Source: Delphinus delphis (Eukaryota; Chordata; Mammalia; Artiodactyla; Delphinidae). From it: DNA of 64,000 nt. The translations under genes were made by a program, and so were the position numbers. Below the pieces are notes generated by a model. It saw only the letters and a program-made list of their open reading frames with translations, was not told the DNA's origin and made no database searches. The stretch is taken from contig NC_082699.1 of NCBI RefSeq assembly GCF_949987515.2, forward strand, positions 79,589,458 through 79,653,457. The letters run 5' to 3'. Shown here piece by piece: positions 13,302-25,814 of the stretch (position 1 is its first letter; each line of letters opens with the position of its first letter).

Positions 13302-13653
13302 TTTTTTAATTTTTAAAATTTTTATTCATTTATTTAACTTCTGGTCTTCGCTGCTGCACGCGGGCTTTCTCTAGTTGTGGCGAGCGGGGGCTACTCTTTG
13401 TCGCAGTGCGCAGGCTTCTCATCGTGGTGGCTTCTCTTGTTGGAGAGCACGGGCTCTAGGCCTGCGGGCTTCAGTAGTTGTGGTACACGGGCTCAGTAGT
13501 TGTGGCTCGCGGGTTCTAGAGCGCAGGCTCAGCAGTTGTGGCGCACGGGCTTAGTTGCTCCGCGGCATGTGGGATCTTCCCGGACCAGGGCTCGAACCCG
13601 TGTCCCCTGCATTGGCAGGCGGATTCTTAACCACTGCGCCACCAGGGAAGCCC
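13302..13653 (-). mobile_element. CHR-1 type SINE
   Basis: Long CHR element reversed in MAPK15 intron 4: AT-rich tail first, repeated TAGTTGTGG(T/C)-type blocks, and end GCGCCACCAGGGAAGCC. Confidence 0.88.
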
Positions 13654-16600
13654 TGCATTTTCTTTTTTCTACTCATTTGATAAAACAAAGGCAACATGAA
13701 ATAAAGTATAAAACTAATTCCACAAACTTTTATTGCTGTGCCAGCAAAGGCAGTGGACAAGCTTGAGAAGCCAGCAGGGGCTCCTGGGCAGCGCACGCGT
13801 CCAGGACACGGCTCTGAGGCTGCAGTGGGACCTGAGGTCTGGGGCACTGGGCAGGCTGAGGTGCCGCCATGAGGGCTCAAAGTGGGCCAGACTGGCCCGC
13901 TCTCCCCAGGCCCACCAGACTGACCTGCACCCCCCCAGACACCGACCCGAATGCCGTCATCTGCAAGGGCACACCGCTAAAGGACAGCCACAAGCGCTAC
14001 GTCTTCCACCAGCTCCTACGGGCCACCAAGTTCATTCATTCAGGATGAGTTATCCACCAGGACCAGAAGGTGCCGCCCAAGCCCTGTCCACCGAGCTCCA
14101 CGGCCCACACCCCACCCCAGGGTCCTCAAGCCGCCACCCATGTTAGCCCTCAGCCCACCTCTTTTCCCGAGCCATCCAGCGTTCTCCTGGACACCAGCTG
14201 TTTGGTGAAGCTCTGCGACTTTGGCCTCGCCCACCCCCTCAGCGGCCTCCCTGAGGGGCCCGAGGGCCATGCCCTGACGGAGCACGTGGCCACGCGATGG
14301 TACGGGCTCCGGAGGTGTTCCTGTCCTCGAGCTGGTAACGGTGACCTACCCCCATCCTGCCGCCACCTCCCCCTACAGGTCCCCCTGTGCTCTCCTGCCC
14401 CGCCAGGGCACTTGGGCCTTCTTATGCCCCCAGTGTCCGAGACCCCCCAGAAGTACCTCCTCCCACCCCCACCTCCGCCTCTGGGGCTCCCCCAACAACA
14501 CCAGCCCTCCCTGCCCCAGGTACACCCCCAGGGTGGACATGTGGAGTCTGGGCCGCATCCTGGGGGAGATGCTAGCGGGGCGGCCCCTGTCCCCGGCACG
14601 TCCACGCTCACCAGCTGGGGCTGATCCTGGAGGGCATCCCACCACCCTCCGAGGACGGCGAGTGTGTGTGCGGGCACACTGGGCACCAGGGACACTGAGG
14701 GTCAGAGCACACAGCTGTGGGAGGGGCAGCACCTGCCGGACCAGGACTGAGAACGGAGGACAGCCCGGGAGGGGATGGGGGTGGGGACGTGAAGGTGGAG
14801 GGACGGGGAGGGTCCGGAAGCCTTGGGAAGAGTGGAAAGGGCAGGCCTTGCCGAGGGTGGACCCAGAGAGGAGCTGCTGGGGGTTTCGGGGAGCAACTGG
14901 ACAGAGTCCACCGGGGCCACAGGGTCCACGAGGGTCAAAGAGTGCTCATGAAGGGTCCATCTGGGTCAGGACAAGGGCACTAGCTCTGCGGAGGGGTGAA
15001 GCAGGGGTCCTTCCTTCTCCCTGGGGGAGAGGGACGAAGGACAGCGTTGGAGGAGCCCTGTCCTCTCCCCGGGTTTCTGCTCTGGTGGAGAAGGCAAGGG
15101 GCTCCCCTGTGGAGGTGGGAGCACAGGGTATGGGGGACGCGTGTGCACGTGTGAGCGTGCAGCCTACGGAGGGTGCAGGACTGTGCAAGGACTGGCGCAC
15201 GTGTGGGTGTGCTTATGCACGAGTGGCGGCGCCCGACCCGGTATTCGGGGTTTGAGCCCTGCCAGAGAGCCAAGGCCCTGCAGAGAGGAGGTCGCTCAAC
15301 GGGTCAGAAGGGGTGGCCGGCGACCCCCCTGAGCTGCCCGCCCCACCACCTTCGGGACTCCTGATTACAGCGCCTTCGGCGCCCGCTCCCAGACCTCCTG
15401 GCTCTCGGCGCTGGCTCCGGCGCCTCGGTTGTGCAGCGCCTGGGGTCCCGGTGAGTGCGGGGGCTTCGGAGCCAGCCCAGCGCCCTTACCGCACCTTCAG
15501 GGTCCCCAGCCCAGAAACTGTTGCCCAGGCTAAAAACGAGGAAGCCCCAGTGTGGGCGCAGCTCGCCCTGGCCGGCGGCAGGAGCTGCACCAGGCCTTGG
15601 AGAGAAGGAGACCTGAAGGGAAGCAGGGCTCTGACGCGCCTGCGCGCTGCCCGAGGGTGGTGCTAGGGAGGGAGCAGGGAGCAGGAAGCGGGGGGCGGAC
15701 CCTGGAGCGGCTGATAGGCCGGCTGCCCACAGGCCGGGCCCGACACTGGACGACCTCCTGCCGCCCGACACCCCCCCAGAGGTCCTGGACCACCGCGAGT
15801 GACCGACCCCTGGTGTTTGCCCCCGACAAGCGGCTCAGCGCGGCCCAGGCCCTGCAGCACCCCTACGTGCAGAGGTAGGGGAGGCCCGGCGGCCGGGCAG
15901 CGGTTGCTGTGGGTCGGAGAGGTCGCAGGGGCTCGCCCGCCGGCAGCCCAGGTCTCGCCTCTCCAGCACCCGCCTCGCCGGCGCCCCGCAGGTTCCACTG
16001 CCCGGCCCGGGAGTGCACCCTGCAGGCGGACGTGCGGCTCCCGGTGCACGAAGGAGCCCAGCTCTCGGCCACCGAATATCGCAGCCGCCTCTATCAGGTG
16101 CTCCGGCCCGCGACCCCCATCATCCCCCGTGCACGCACCCTCGAGGCCTCCCCCGCCCCAGCGACCCCCAACCCTCTGACGCCCATCCCGCGCACCTCCG
16201 AGCGCCCCTCGCCTCTCGCAGATGATCCTGGAGCGCAGGGGTAACGGCCGCGTCCCGAGGGAGACGGGCCTGGGCGGCGTCCCCACGCCCCCGGCGCCCC
16301 CACTCAAACCCAGAGCCGCGGCCAAGCTGCCCTCGGGCTCGCCTGCACGGAAGCCCGGACGCCGGCCTCGAAGTAACCCCGGTCACGGCCCCGCGCACGG
16401 TGTGTGGTCTGGCGGCCGCCCGCGCAGAGCTGCTGGGGTCCCTGCTGTGTGGGGCCACCAACCGCCAGCAGCGCGGGACCCCTGACTCGGGACTTGAGCT
16501 TCCGACCCCACAGATGTCCCCGGCGGAGCCAAGGACCCTCCCAGGCAGAGCTCGGCCCCCCTGCACCAGCCTCCGCCCCCAGGAGGTCTTGGGAGAGGGA

Positions 16601-17160
16601 AAGGGCCCCGCTGGGCGACGGCAGGGCTCCCCTCGGCATCCTGCTGGGTAGGTCGTGGGAAGGGGGGCACGGGAGGACCCCTCCCGCAGATCCTTCGCGA
16701 CGGTGCCAGTGATCCTGCGACACACCCCTTCCTAGGTGAAGCCCAGCGGGAGGGGGGCGGCGCCCTCCTTGACCTCGCAGGCCGCCGCCCAGGTGGCCGT
16801 CCAGGCCTTGATCCGGAGTGACCGGAACCCGGGCCGTGGTGGCAACGCGGCCGGCGCGTGACCGGTGAGCCCGCGCCCCTCCCGCCCTCCCCTCCCTTCC
16901 ACCTTCCTTCCCCGTCCCCCGTCCGCTTCCCTCGCCTCAGGTCACTCCCTCCACGCCTTCTACGACGGTCCTCGTCTGCTTGCAGGTTCCTCCCCGGCCT
17001 GCCCGGAGGCCGGCCCGGCCGGAGGATGTTCAGCGCCTCGGCCTCGCAGGAGGCCCAGGGGGCCGCGCGGGCCGTGCTCGGGGGCTGCTCCCAAGCCTAC
17101 GGGACCGTCTGCCACTCGGCGCCGGGCTGCCTGCCCCTGCTCCCCGGACCCCGCGCCTGA

Positions 17161-18808
17161 GCCGCCCTATGGGTCTTCAACCGGCCATCCCCGGCACCCA
17201 GCCCCGCGCCCCTCCCCTAGTCCCTGGATTGCCCCTCCTCCAGGCCTCCCCCCCGCTCGCCCCCGCCCCAGACCCCAGCGCTCTCCACCCACCTTTTCCC
17301 CAACCCGCCCTCTCCTGGGCACATTTGAGTTCTGCAGCTTCCAGGCCTCTCTGGGGGAGTAGATGAGGTTCACACTCCAGCCTCAATCACCTTCTCCAGT
17401 AAAGTGTGGTCTGTGTGTCCCAGCCTGCCGACCCAACCTTCCTCCTCGGCTTCCTGCAGCCCACCCCTTTTCGAGGACACAGCCCTTGAGAAGCCTCGTG
17501 GGCACCATATGCTGTCACCCTGGGCTCCTGTCTGGTCACCTTTGTCCACAGCAGGCCTGCCTGGCACATCAGCCGGGGCTGCTGCAGGCTGTCCCCAGGG
17601 TGGTCCTGGCAGGAGAGGGTCTTGTGTAGTGCATCTGTTGCCTGGGTGCAAGCTACCATGTGACCACATTTGTGGCCTTGAGCCAGAGCGGGAAAAGGGA
17701 CAAGATGGGGCAGCGCCCCTGACTGTAGCCATTGTCAGTCACCCCAGCCCATGCCCCACCAACACAGTGACTGACACCCAGTTTGTCGCCAGGCCTTGGT
17801 TGGGGGAGGGGGAGAACAGCTGGAAATGTCTTGTGGGGCTCAAGGCTCCCTCCTCTGGTCATCACCAGGCAAAGGGCCTGGTGTGAGCCCAGGTGGTGTG
17901 GGGGCCAAGGAGGTGGGAGGGGCCCAGCGGGCGCTGAGGTGTCTCCTGGTCCCAGGCACGCCTCACACCGCGTCTGACCCTGGGCAGCGGTCAGGACACA
18001 GGGAGGCCACTTCCCGGCTGCCTGGCCGGAGGAGCTCACAGCCTAAGGGTTTCGGCCTGTGCGGTGCTGCCAGGAGCAGGAAGCTCTGCCCTACTGTAAA
18101 AGACACGGGCTGCTGCGGGGGAAGGGCGAGGCTTGGGCAAGGAGAGCTGCACAGAGGGTGGACCCAGACCTGGCAGCTACAAGAGAGATTCAAAGGCAGA
18201 GAGAACAGGGCTTGGGGGAAGGCCAAGCGTGGGGCCACCACAGTTCTGGCTTGGAGGTGAGCTATTCACGAGATGGGGACTGCCCGAGGGGCAGCTGTTT
18301 GCATTTCTAGAGCCTGAGGCATAGCCCCAAGTGATAAACGGGGACAAATGAGACTAGGATGAGTGCCACTGCCCAGAAAGGGGCAGGGGGCCCAAGAAGT
18401 CCAGCCCTGAGTGCAGAGGCAGTGCTGCTGGGACTGGAGGGCCAGGGAGGCCCAAACAACTGGCACCCAGGCCAGGGGAAGCCCCAGGCCGATGGGAGCT
18501 TCAAGACGAGGCTGGGAAGTGTCTGCTGGGCTAGGCAACCAGGGGCTGTGCCGACACAGAGGGCCAGGCGGCGGCGAGGATGGGCAGCAGGCAGCTAAGT
18601 GTGGCAGTGAAGGGAGGCCTGCACAGGAAGGGGCCGAGAGGTGGAAGGGGTCTGTGTTGGTTAGAAGGTGCGGGTAGAGGTATGGCAGTGTAGAGGGGGA
18701 GGGGCCTTTAGTACACGCAACAGGGATGGGTGGTCGCATCCAGAGGGAATCGGAGAAGGTCATAAGGCTACAGGTTGCAGCACAAAGCTGGGTGATTGCA
18801 CACATATA

Positions 18809-18847
<39 letters not shown>

Positions 18848-18870
18848 TGGGGAACATGCTGGAATATTTT
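17161..18870. other. Intergenic between MAPK15 and the FAM83H 3' end
   Basis: No gene seen. The only 3' end candidate for MAPK15 is a variant AGTAAA near 17397. An (AC)n microsatellite lies at the right end. Confidence 0.4.
18811..18846. repeat. (AC)n microsatellite
   Basis: An uninterrupted AC run of about 17-18 units, just beyond the FAM83H poly(A) signal. Confidence 0.95.
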
Positions 18871-18879
18871 GTGCCTTGT

Positions 18880-18885
18880 TTTATT
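18880..18885 (-). terminator. FAM83H: Poly(A) signal of FAM83H
   Basis: Canonical AATAAA on the minus strand, 1.56 kb beyond the FAM83H stop. This fits the long 3' UTR of the mammalian gene. The 3' UTR (18870-20444) has no open gene; near 20030-20145 it holds imperfect repeats of GGGGGACTGAGGCACAGAG. Confidence 0.65.
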
Positions 18886-20444
18886 AACACCAAAATGTGC
18901 AGCATCACATTTGAGGAGACGTCTTATTGAGCACGACGTGGAGGACGCAGGTGGCAGGCGCTGAGGGCCTCTGGCCTCTCCCTGGGCAGAACCTCCCTTT
19001 CCTGCGAGGGCCTCCCTCAGCGATAGGCCCGGCCAGGTCTGCTAAGAACAGCTGTGCACCAGGCCAGGTGAAACCAAACTCCTCAACAAGCACGTGAAGG
19101 CCCAGAAATGCCCCAGCTTGTCCGGTTCCCCAGTGACCTTTCCCATTCGAACCAAAGTCTCTGCTGTTACCCCTACCTGGGTGGTGGCTTTGGTAAACAG
19201 ACTGCGAGCCGCCAGGGAGCAGGTGTCCCCCTACCCCACCTCCCCTCCGTTTACCAGCTACGCGGTCAGAAGTGCTGCCTCACTCAGCAGTCTGGTTCCT
19301 TACATCCTTTCCCAGCCAGAGCAATTGGGGTTCCTTATACTTGAAAAAAAAAAAAAAAGAAAAACAACCTATTTAAAAAGAAATGGCGCAAACGCTAATT
19401 TACCAGTACTAGCACCTACTGTGGGGGGTTTTAAGCATCTGGTGCCCAAATGTGCCACTCCAGATCTACTGTCCGGAGGTAAAAGAAAAGACACAAGAAA
19501 GCTAAGGGGGGAGCCTGGGACAGATTTTGGGGGGCTTGGTGACAAAGGTGGAAGGAATGCAGAACAGGGTGGAGTTGGGGTCTGCTGGGCACCTGCAGGG
19601 CAAGGACCACTCCCACCTCACGGGGCATGGAGACCCCTCAGAGCAGTGGGCTGGGGCTCAGGTGCCACTGCACCTTGTCCTCTGCCCTCATGGAACAAGA
19701 GCTCCGCATCCAGCCCCTTTCTGCGGCATGGCTGGGGATGGCACCTGTGAACATGTGTCTGCCAGGGACCTTTGTGAGGGCAGCACCCACAGTCCTGCAC
19801 AGGGCAGCCCCTCGGGGGCCACCACCCCACGCTGAAGGGATGGGCCGCCAGGAGAGCTGCCAGGAGGGTGGAAAGGGGCAGGGCAGGAAGTGAACCCGGC
19901 GACCACGGATACAGGTGGGGAGGACAGGTCCTGGGAAGGGGGGAGGCCTTGAGAGAGGACGGGGCTGCCAGGCACAGAGGAGAGGCCGCAGCACAGCCAG
20001 AAGGCCACGAGCAGAGGGGACCCCTGAGACACAGACACCCTGAGACACAAGGACCCCAGAGAATGGGGGACTGAGGCACAGAGGCGGGCCCCCTGAAAGA
20101 TGGGGGACTGAGGCACAGAGAGATGGGTCCCTGAGGTGATCCAAAGGGGACCTGAAGCCCAAAGAAATGGTGCAGTCAGACGCAGGTCAGGTGGCGCTGA
20201 GGGTCCAGAGACTGAGGTGTGAGAAGAGCGGGAACTGGGGAAGTAGGGCGGGGGGCAGCTAGGGGCTGGAGCCCCCAGGGAGGAGAGGCCCAGGGGCAAG
20301 AGGCAGGGAGGACCACCGGGTATGCCTCAAGCGGAGCCAAGCTCTGGCTGTGCTCAGCCCGGTTCCGAAGGCTTTGGCTGAGGACCAGGTGTCCTGCCTG
20401 ACCGTGATGCCGGCACCCCGACCTGGGCTGGTGGGCCAGGAGAC

Positions 20445-23400
20445 TCACTTCTTGCTTTTGAACGTACCCAGGAGCTTGGGCATGAACTTGCCCACCTTGC
20501 TGTCCCTGGTGTCCTCCGCCGGGCCCTCCCCGGCCCCCGGGCCCCCGGGCTCCTCCTTTTTGCAGAAGACCTCGAAGCGGCTGTAGACGCGCTTCTCTTT
20601 GCGCATGCTCTCCATGCGGTGCAGCAGGCGGTCGCGCTCCGCTGCGCTGGCTGGCAGCGTGCGGTTCAGCCGGCCTTGGGTCCCCAGGCGGTCTGCGAGG
20701 CAGATGGCGGAACATTCGTCCTTGTCGGACACGTCAGGGGCCCGGCCGCCGGCAGCTGGAGGGTGGCCCAGCTCGGGGCTGCTCTGGGCCGGGGTTGGCG
20801 CGGGGCCTCCGCGGTGCTTCTGGCCGTGGGCGCTGATCTGCTCCAGGATAGCTTTCGTATCATCCCGCAGGTTGCTGCTGTACAAGGCGTTGGCCGTGGC
20901 CGAGGCCACGCAGCCCCGCGGGCCCCGCTCATCTCCTGTGGCAGCCTCGGTGCTGTCAGCCCGGCTTGGCGATGGCCGCCGGGGGCTCTCAGGTTGCCCA
21001 TTCTCCTGTGGCACCGGGAAGCTACCCTCATCCTCCACGCGCCGCTCACCCTTGGGGTTCAGCAGCTGCCGCAGCCGCGCAGATCCCCTGCGCAGGATCT
21101 CCATGGGGCCGCCAGGCGCCTCCTCTGTGGGCCCGGTCTTTGGAGACTCCCCAGAGAAGGGGAGGGGGAGGCTGCCCCTGTGCTCCGGCACAGGGGGCAC
21201 CGGGGGCACCGGGCTTCCCTTGTGCTCAGGGTAGGCAGAAGCGGGACTCCCCTTCTGCTCGGTAAATCCCGTGGTGGGCCTGTCTCTGCAGCTGGGAAAC
21301 CCTGCAGTGGGACTTCCCTTCTGCTCGGGGTAAGCTGAGGTGGGGATCCCTTTTGGCTCAGAGTGGGGCGGCTGGTGCGCCCCAGGCCCCTCTGGTGGGG
21401 GGCTGTCCCGCCCTTGCGGGGAGGTGGAGCGGCCCTGGGTGGAGAGGAAGCAGGAAGGCAGCCGGTCAGTGCCGCCGCTGCTCCCACCTAGTGTGTCCAG
21501 CAGCTGCGTGGCGGTGAGAGCGGCGGCTCCCGGCTGCCGCTTGGCCTCCTGGTGCAGCTGCTGCGTGAAGGAGTCGCGCAGGTCTAGCAGGCAGCTTTCG
21601 AGGCTGCGGTGCTCGCTCCCACCGCCCCCAGGTGCCGACACCTCCTCCCGCCACGCCTGGGACAGGATAGCCTTGCTGTGGCTGGCGACCGTGACTGCTG
21701 CCCCCATGCCGCCGGCGTCTCGAGTCGGGCCCTTGTATTTCTCCAGGAGCTCGGCCACCTTGGTGGAGACAGCAGAGCGCATGGCCTTGCCACCGGACGC
21801 CGGCATCTCGCTCACCACCTGCTCCTTCTCCGCGGTGGCCGCAGCAGCTCCGCCTGTGCCCTCCGCCTGTGACGCGCTGAAGATGAGCGAGGAGCGCAGC
21901 CGCGAGCTGCGCTGGATCAGCGGGTTCGGGCGCAAGCGGAAAGTGTCCTGCTTGGCCAGGCCGGCCTGCAGGCCCTCGGGCTCGGAGCTGTCGCCACCAC
22001 CGCTGCCGGAGCCCGGGAAGGACGTGGGCACACGGAAGCTCGAGGTCAGCAGGTCCCCGGCGGCCACCCGGCCCCCAGAAACCAACACGTCGTCTTCATA
22101 GGCCTCGGCCTCCATGGGTGCGGGCAGGCCCTCGTCGCCAGCATCCTCACCGTGACAGCCGCTCAGGTAGGAGGCGAGGCGCCAGTGCCGCAGTCCCGCC
22201 CGCCCCTCGGGCCGGCCTCTGCGCTCTGGCTCTGGCTTGGGCACAGTCTCTGGGCCTAGCCTCGTCACCGCTTGGCAAGGGAAGCGCTGTCCCAGGTTGG
22301 GAGATGGGGCCCCGGCCGGTTCCAGACCGCGGAGCCTGGGCCCGAAGGCAGGGTCAGAGCCATGGCGCACCTCCCGTGAGGCACTGGATGGCACGTAGTC
22401 CAGCCGCTGGTGTCCGTCCGGGCCGAGCTCCGGAAAGCGCTGCCCGGCGCCCAGCGTGAAGTCGTCATGGTCCGCGAAGCCAGGGCGGCCAGCGCGCAGC
22501 TTCTCGAACGGGCCCTGTGGGCGCGCTGGGGCAAGCTGCGGATCCCACTGGTAGTGCTGCTGGTAGAGCTGGTCGCGGTGGAAGTGGCTGGTCTGGAAGC
22601 GTAAGTCATCACCGTAGCCGAGGAATGTCTGCCGTGACACCTGTCGCGCGGCAGCGAAATTCTCCACGGCTCCCGTGCCGTCGGCGGCCGCGTAGCTGTG
22701 CCTTTTGAAGGCGTCCATCTCTTGGTGCCGTGCCTGAAAGAAGCCCCGCGGGCCCAAGAGCTCCCCGCCTGGTCCGGCCTCGGTGTCCAGATGCCGCGAC
22801 AGTGGCCACAGCCCCGTGTGCGGCTCCAGGGCGCCCCCCGGCATCCGCAGTGACTCCTCTCGACGGAGGGCCGACAGGAAGTGGCGGTCGGGGTCAAGGA
22901 ATGAGGGGAAGCCCAGGCCTTCTTCCCGAGGCGGTGGGAACAGGAGGTGGGCTCGTTTGAGTAAGGAGAAAGGGGTCAACGCCCCGGTCACCTGGCCACC
23001 CATGAGGGGCCCAGCCCCCGCGTATGGAGCCAGGGCGTAGGCGTCCATGCGAGCTAGCGCCCCGGCGGAGGGTACCAGCGGCTCGGACTGTGCGAAGAGG
23101 ATGCGGAATTCCTCATCGAAGCTGGAGACCAGCTCGCCCTGGAACACGTGTGCCAGACTCCGGTGGATCTTCTCGAAGGACCACATAAAGCTGGGAGTAG
23201 GGTGGGGCCAGTCAGAGGGAGGGGGCGAGACCAGTCGGGGGGGGGGGGGGGGGGGGAAAGGGCGGGGCCCGGGTTAGAGGGAAGGGGCGGGGCCGAGTAA
23301 TGACCCAGGCCAGGCTGGGGCAGGACCGGCTGGAGCTGTGTCAGGGGCTCCAGGAGGAGGGCTTCGGGAGAGGAGGCCCTTTAATGGGGAGGGGCTGGGG

Positions 23401-25194
23401 GAGGGCAACGGGGCTGCGCGCACCTGTAGCTCCCGCTCATCACCACGGCACAATCCACTAGGAGGAACTTCTCCTTCACGTGGCCCTTGAAGGACTTCCC
23501 GGTACGGCAGTAGTAGGTGGGGCCCGCCACAGTGCGCACGCGTAGGAACTGGGGCAGGAGAGGCGTCATGTCTCTGAAGAGGGATCTTACCCCTTCCCTC
23601 CCAGCCATCCCCTCCCCCCCTCCGGTCACTCACGTCCACGTGGTGCAGGTTGATGTGGCACTTGTCAGCCATGTCCAGGAAGTGCTGCGCGTTCACCTCA
23701 TCTAGGAGGATGTAGACTGGCACGCGGCGCGCAGCGGCCTCCAGCACTTCACTGAGAAGGTCCACGTCGGTGAACATGTCCATCACCACGGCCACCACCT
23801 GCGGGGGGGTCGAATCAGGGACGGAGGACAGACCCCTCCACGGTCCCCACCATTCTCTAGCCATACCTCCACGCCCCCGCCCCCAGGGCAGGTTGTCTCT
23901 GGATGCCAACAATGGCCACTAGCTCATCCCAGGGGAGAGTGGGGCCCTGTCATGGGATGGGGGTCAGAAGGGAGGGGGCTGTCAGAGGGGATATGGGCTG
24001 CTGGTCTGCTAGGTGGCCTATGATGGAGCCTGAGGCAGGCACAGGGCCTGCAGCCTACTGGGGGCGGGCTGTCCTCCAGCTAGGGGCGGGTGTTCAGCCC
24101 AGGGCAGAGCCCTGATGGCACAGGGGGCAAGGCAGATGAAGCCCCCCAAACACCCCTGCCTTACAGACGGCTGAGCTCCCAGGACCCCAGGGCAGGTATC
24201 AGGGCTGAGCCCGAGGCTCCATTTCTGCCCCTGGGAGAGGGTTGCCCCGGGGCGGGGGCGGGGGGCAGAGGCAGAGGCAGGGGTTCTTAGTGTCTGAACC
24301 TGCTGCCTTAGGGTCCATGGTTTAACAGCCTCCCTTTGCTATTTGCCAACTGTTTGGGGTGCTGAGGGCACAGGGGTAAGAAGCTGTCAGCTAGGTCAAG
24401 GGCAGGACTAGAGAGAATTCTCTCAACAGTAAAGCCAGGCAAGGAGGGACCCCAACCATCCCAGAGCCCCTGAGTTTCTGGGCACTGGCCATGACCCTGG
24501 GCAAGCAAACCTGTGCAGTCTGCAGCTTGAAATAACCAAACCCCTGATGACCCGGGAAAAAGCCTGCCAGGGAACCCTCATCACAGCTCGAAGCCTGGAG
24601 ACGCCTAGCCAGCCAGCCCTGGCCCCGCCCTTGCCCCCTAAGCTGGGCATGCTGGTATTTCTCCTTCACCCTCACACTCCTATTCATGCTTCACGGTCCA
24701 GCTCAGGCTGCCCTTCCCCACTGCCTGCTGAGCCTGTGACAGCACACCTGCTGGGCAGAGCGGATCATCCTTCGAGCCTCATCCTTGATGCAGGGGCTGT
24801 CAGGTGGCGGCGGCTGCACCAGTGTGGTAACCTCAGTGCCCTGGAAGCCGAAGGTCAGGGGCCAGCCCAGGTCGAGTTCAGGCACTGCCTGGTCTGAGTT
24901 CACAGGCCAGTAGGTGCCCGAGGAGCCATCGAAGTCCATGTTGGGAGGGCTGCTTTCGGGGGGCTCGAGGGCAACGTGCTGTGGGGCCCGCAGGTGGCGG
25001 CTCACGTGCTCCAGCTCCTCAGGGCACAGGAAGGCAGGTGCCCCCTCGGACGCCAGGAAGCTGCTATAGGCCTCCGGCCCGCCCTCAGCCAGTGCATCCA
25101 CTGCTAGGCGGTAATATTCTTTGTAGTGGGGTGGCAGGTACCCGGGTGCCAGTGGGTTATCCCCCTGCGAGGAGCTCTGGGAGCGACGGGCCAT
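20445..25194 (-). CDS. FAM83H: FAM83H, CK1-anchoring protein (4 coding exons, complete)
   Basis: FAM83H anchors casein kinase 1 to keratin filaments; in people its truncation causes amelogenesis imperfecta. Coding exons are 25194-24748, 23798-23634, 23548-23424 and 23190-20445, with GT/AG ends and matching phases (3,483 bases, 1,160 residues; human about 1,179). The start is [20 protein letters not shown], with an acceptor just upstream at 25209/25210. The N-terminal 290 residues form the DUF1669 fold (pseudo-[63 protein letters not shown]). The remainder is one large exon of low-complexity sequence with [24 protein letters not shown] and [19 protein letters not shown] blocks, degenerate E(Q/H)KGSP repeats around residues 890-970, and the basic C terminus [17 protein letters not shown]. 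No stop or frameshift was seen. Confidence 0.95.
23237..23256 (+). repeat. G20 homopolymer
   Basis: Twenty consecutive G in the intron before the last FAM83H exon. The length is uncertain in any assembly, and it could form a quadruplex. Confidence 0.85.
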
Positions 25195-25814
25195 GGCGGG
25201 GCCAGGGACCTGGGGGAAGGGCAGGAAGACACGTTACAGAGGCAGGGGCTCTGGGCCCCCCCCCCCACACATGCGGACACACATCATAGAAGGGGCTGTC
25301 AGTGACCTTGCGTGGGCTGTGGAGTTCAGCCCGTGCCTGGAGGTCTTCCAGGGCAGCCCCAGAACCTAGCATGCCCCCTAGCTGGGGGAACATCAGAAGA
25401 ATGCCCCGACACAGGCACCCCAGCTGTCTCTCGCCGCTCTGGCCGTACCAGCCAGGCCCCTGCTTTCACCAGGAGCCAGGGAGCATCTGGTGCCCCAGCT
25501 TCCTGCCAGGGGCTCTGGCTCCACACAAAACCCACTCAGGTTACTTTATGGCCTTGTGGACCCCTTCCTCCATTAAAAACAAGAAAACACTAATGATATG
25601 ATAGTTGGAACAAAGAAAATATAATCCAGCCTTTACTGTTATATTTACTTTTTTCTTCTGATTTTATGACATGAATGCATTTTCGTGGCCCCTGGCACTG
25701 TGCGTGCTGGACAAGCTGGGCCGCTGCCTGTGTCTCTGCCCCCAGTGCCGGGGGAACCTGGGCTGCTCCCTGTGCCTCTGGCCTGTTACCTCCACTGTAA
25801 AATGCACCTGTCTC

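Larger units (their letters stand above)
11059..17160 (+). pseudogene. MAPK15: MAPK15 (ERK8) unitary pseudogene, 14 exon relics
   Basis: Relic of the atypical MAP kinase ERK8/MAPK15, linked in other mammals to ciliogenesis and LC3-type autophagy. Exon relics: 11059-11127, 12334-12432, 12825-12854, 12961-13051, 13939-14069, 14172-14334, 14520-14657, 15393-15450, 15733-15874, 15992-16097, 16222-16399, 16514-16647, 16736-16864, 16986-17160. Still readable: VVAIKK, DFGLA, VDMWSLG, VFAPDKRLSAAQALQHPYVQ, and the C-terminal [13 protein letters not shown]. Lesions: ancestral ATG is ATA (11059); exon 1 donor GT is AT (11128); Gly-loop GxGxxG ends in Ser; TGA at 14046-14048 just before HRD, which itself is HQD; one-base loss after 14303 (WYRAPE frame); two more one-base losses near 14594 and 14607; TGA at 15800-15802 plus a frameshift; TGA at 16859-16861. 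The in-frame ATG at 11074 cannot rescue it. Many independent lesions exclude a single sequencing error. Confidence 0.9.

Noticed and set aside
20599..22101. Plus-strand frames of 200-250 codons inside FAM83H
   Set aside because: Shadows of the well-supported FAM83H coding exon on the other strand.
23186..23188. ATG at the beginning of the large FAM83H exon as a start codon
   Set aside because: It lies inside [14 protein letters not shown], two codons after a phase-matched acceptor; the real start is at 25194.
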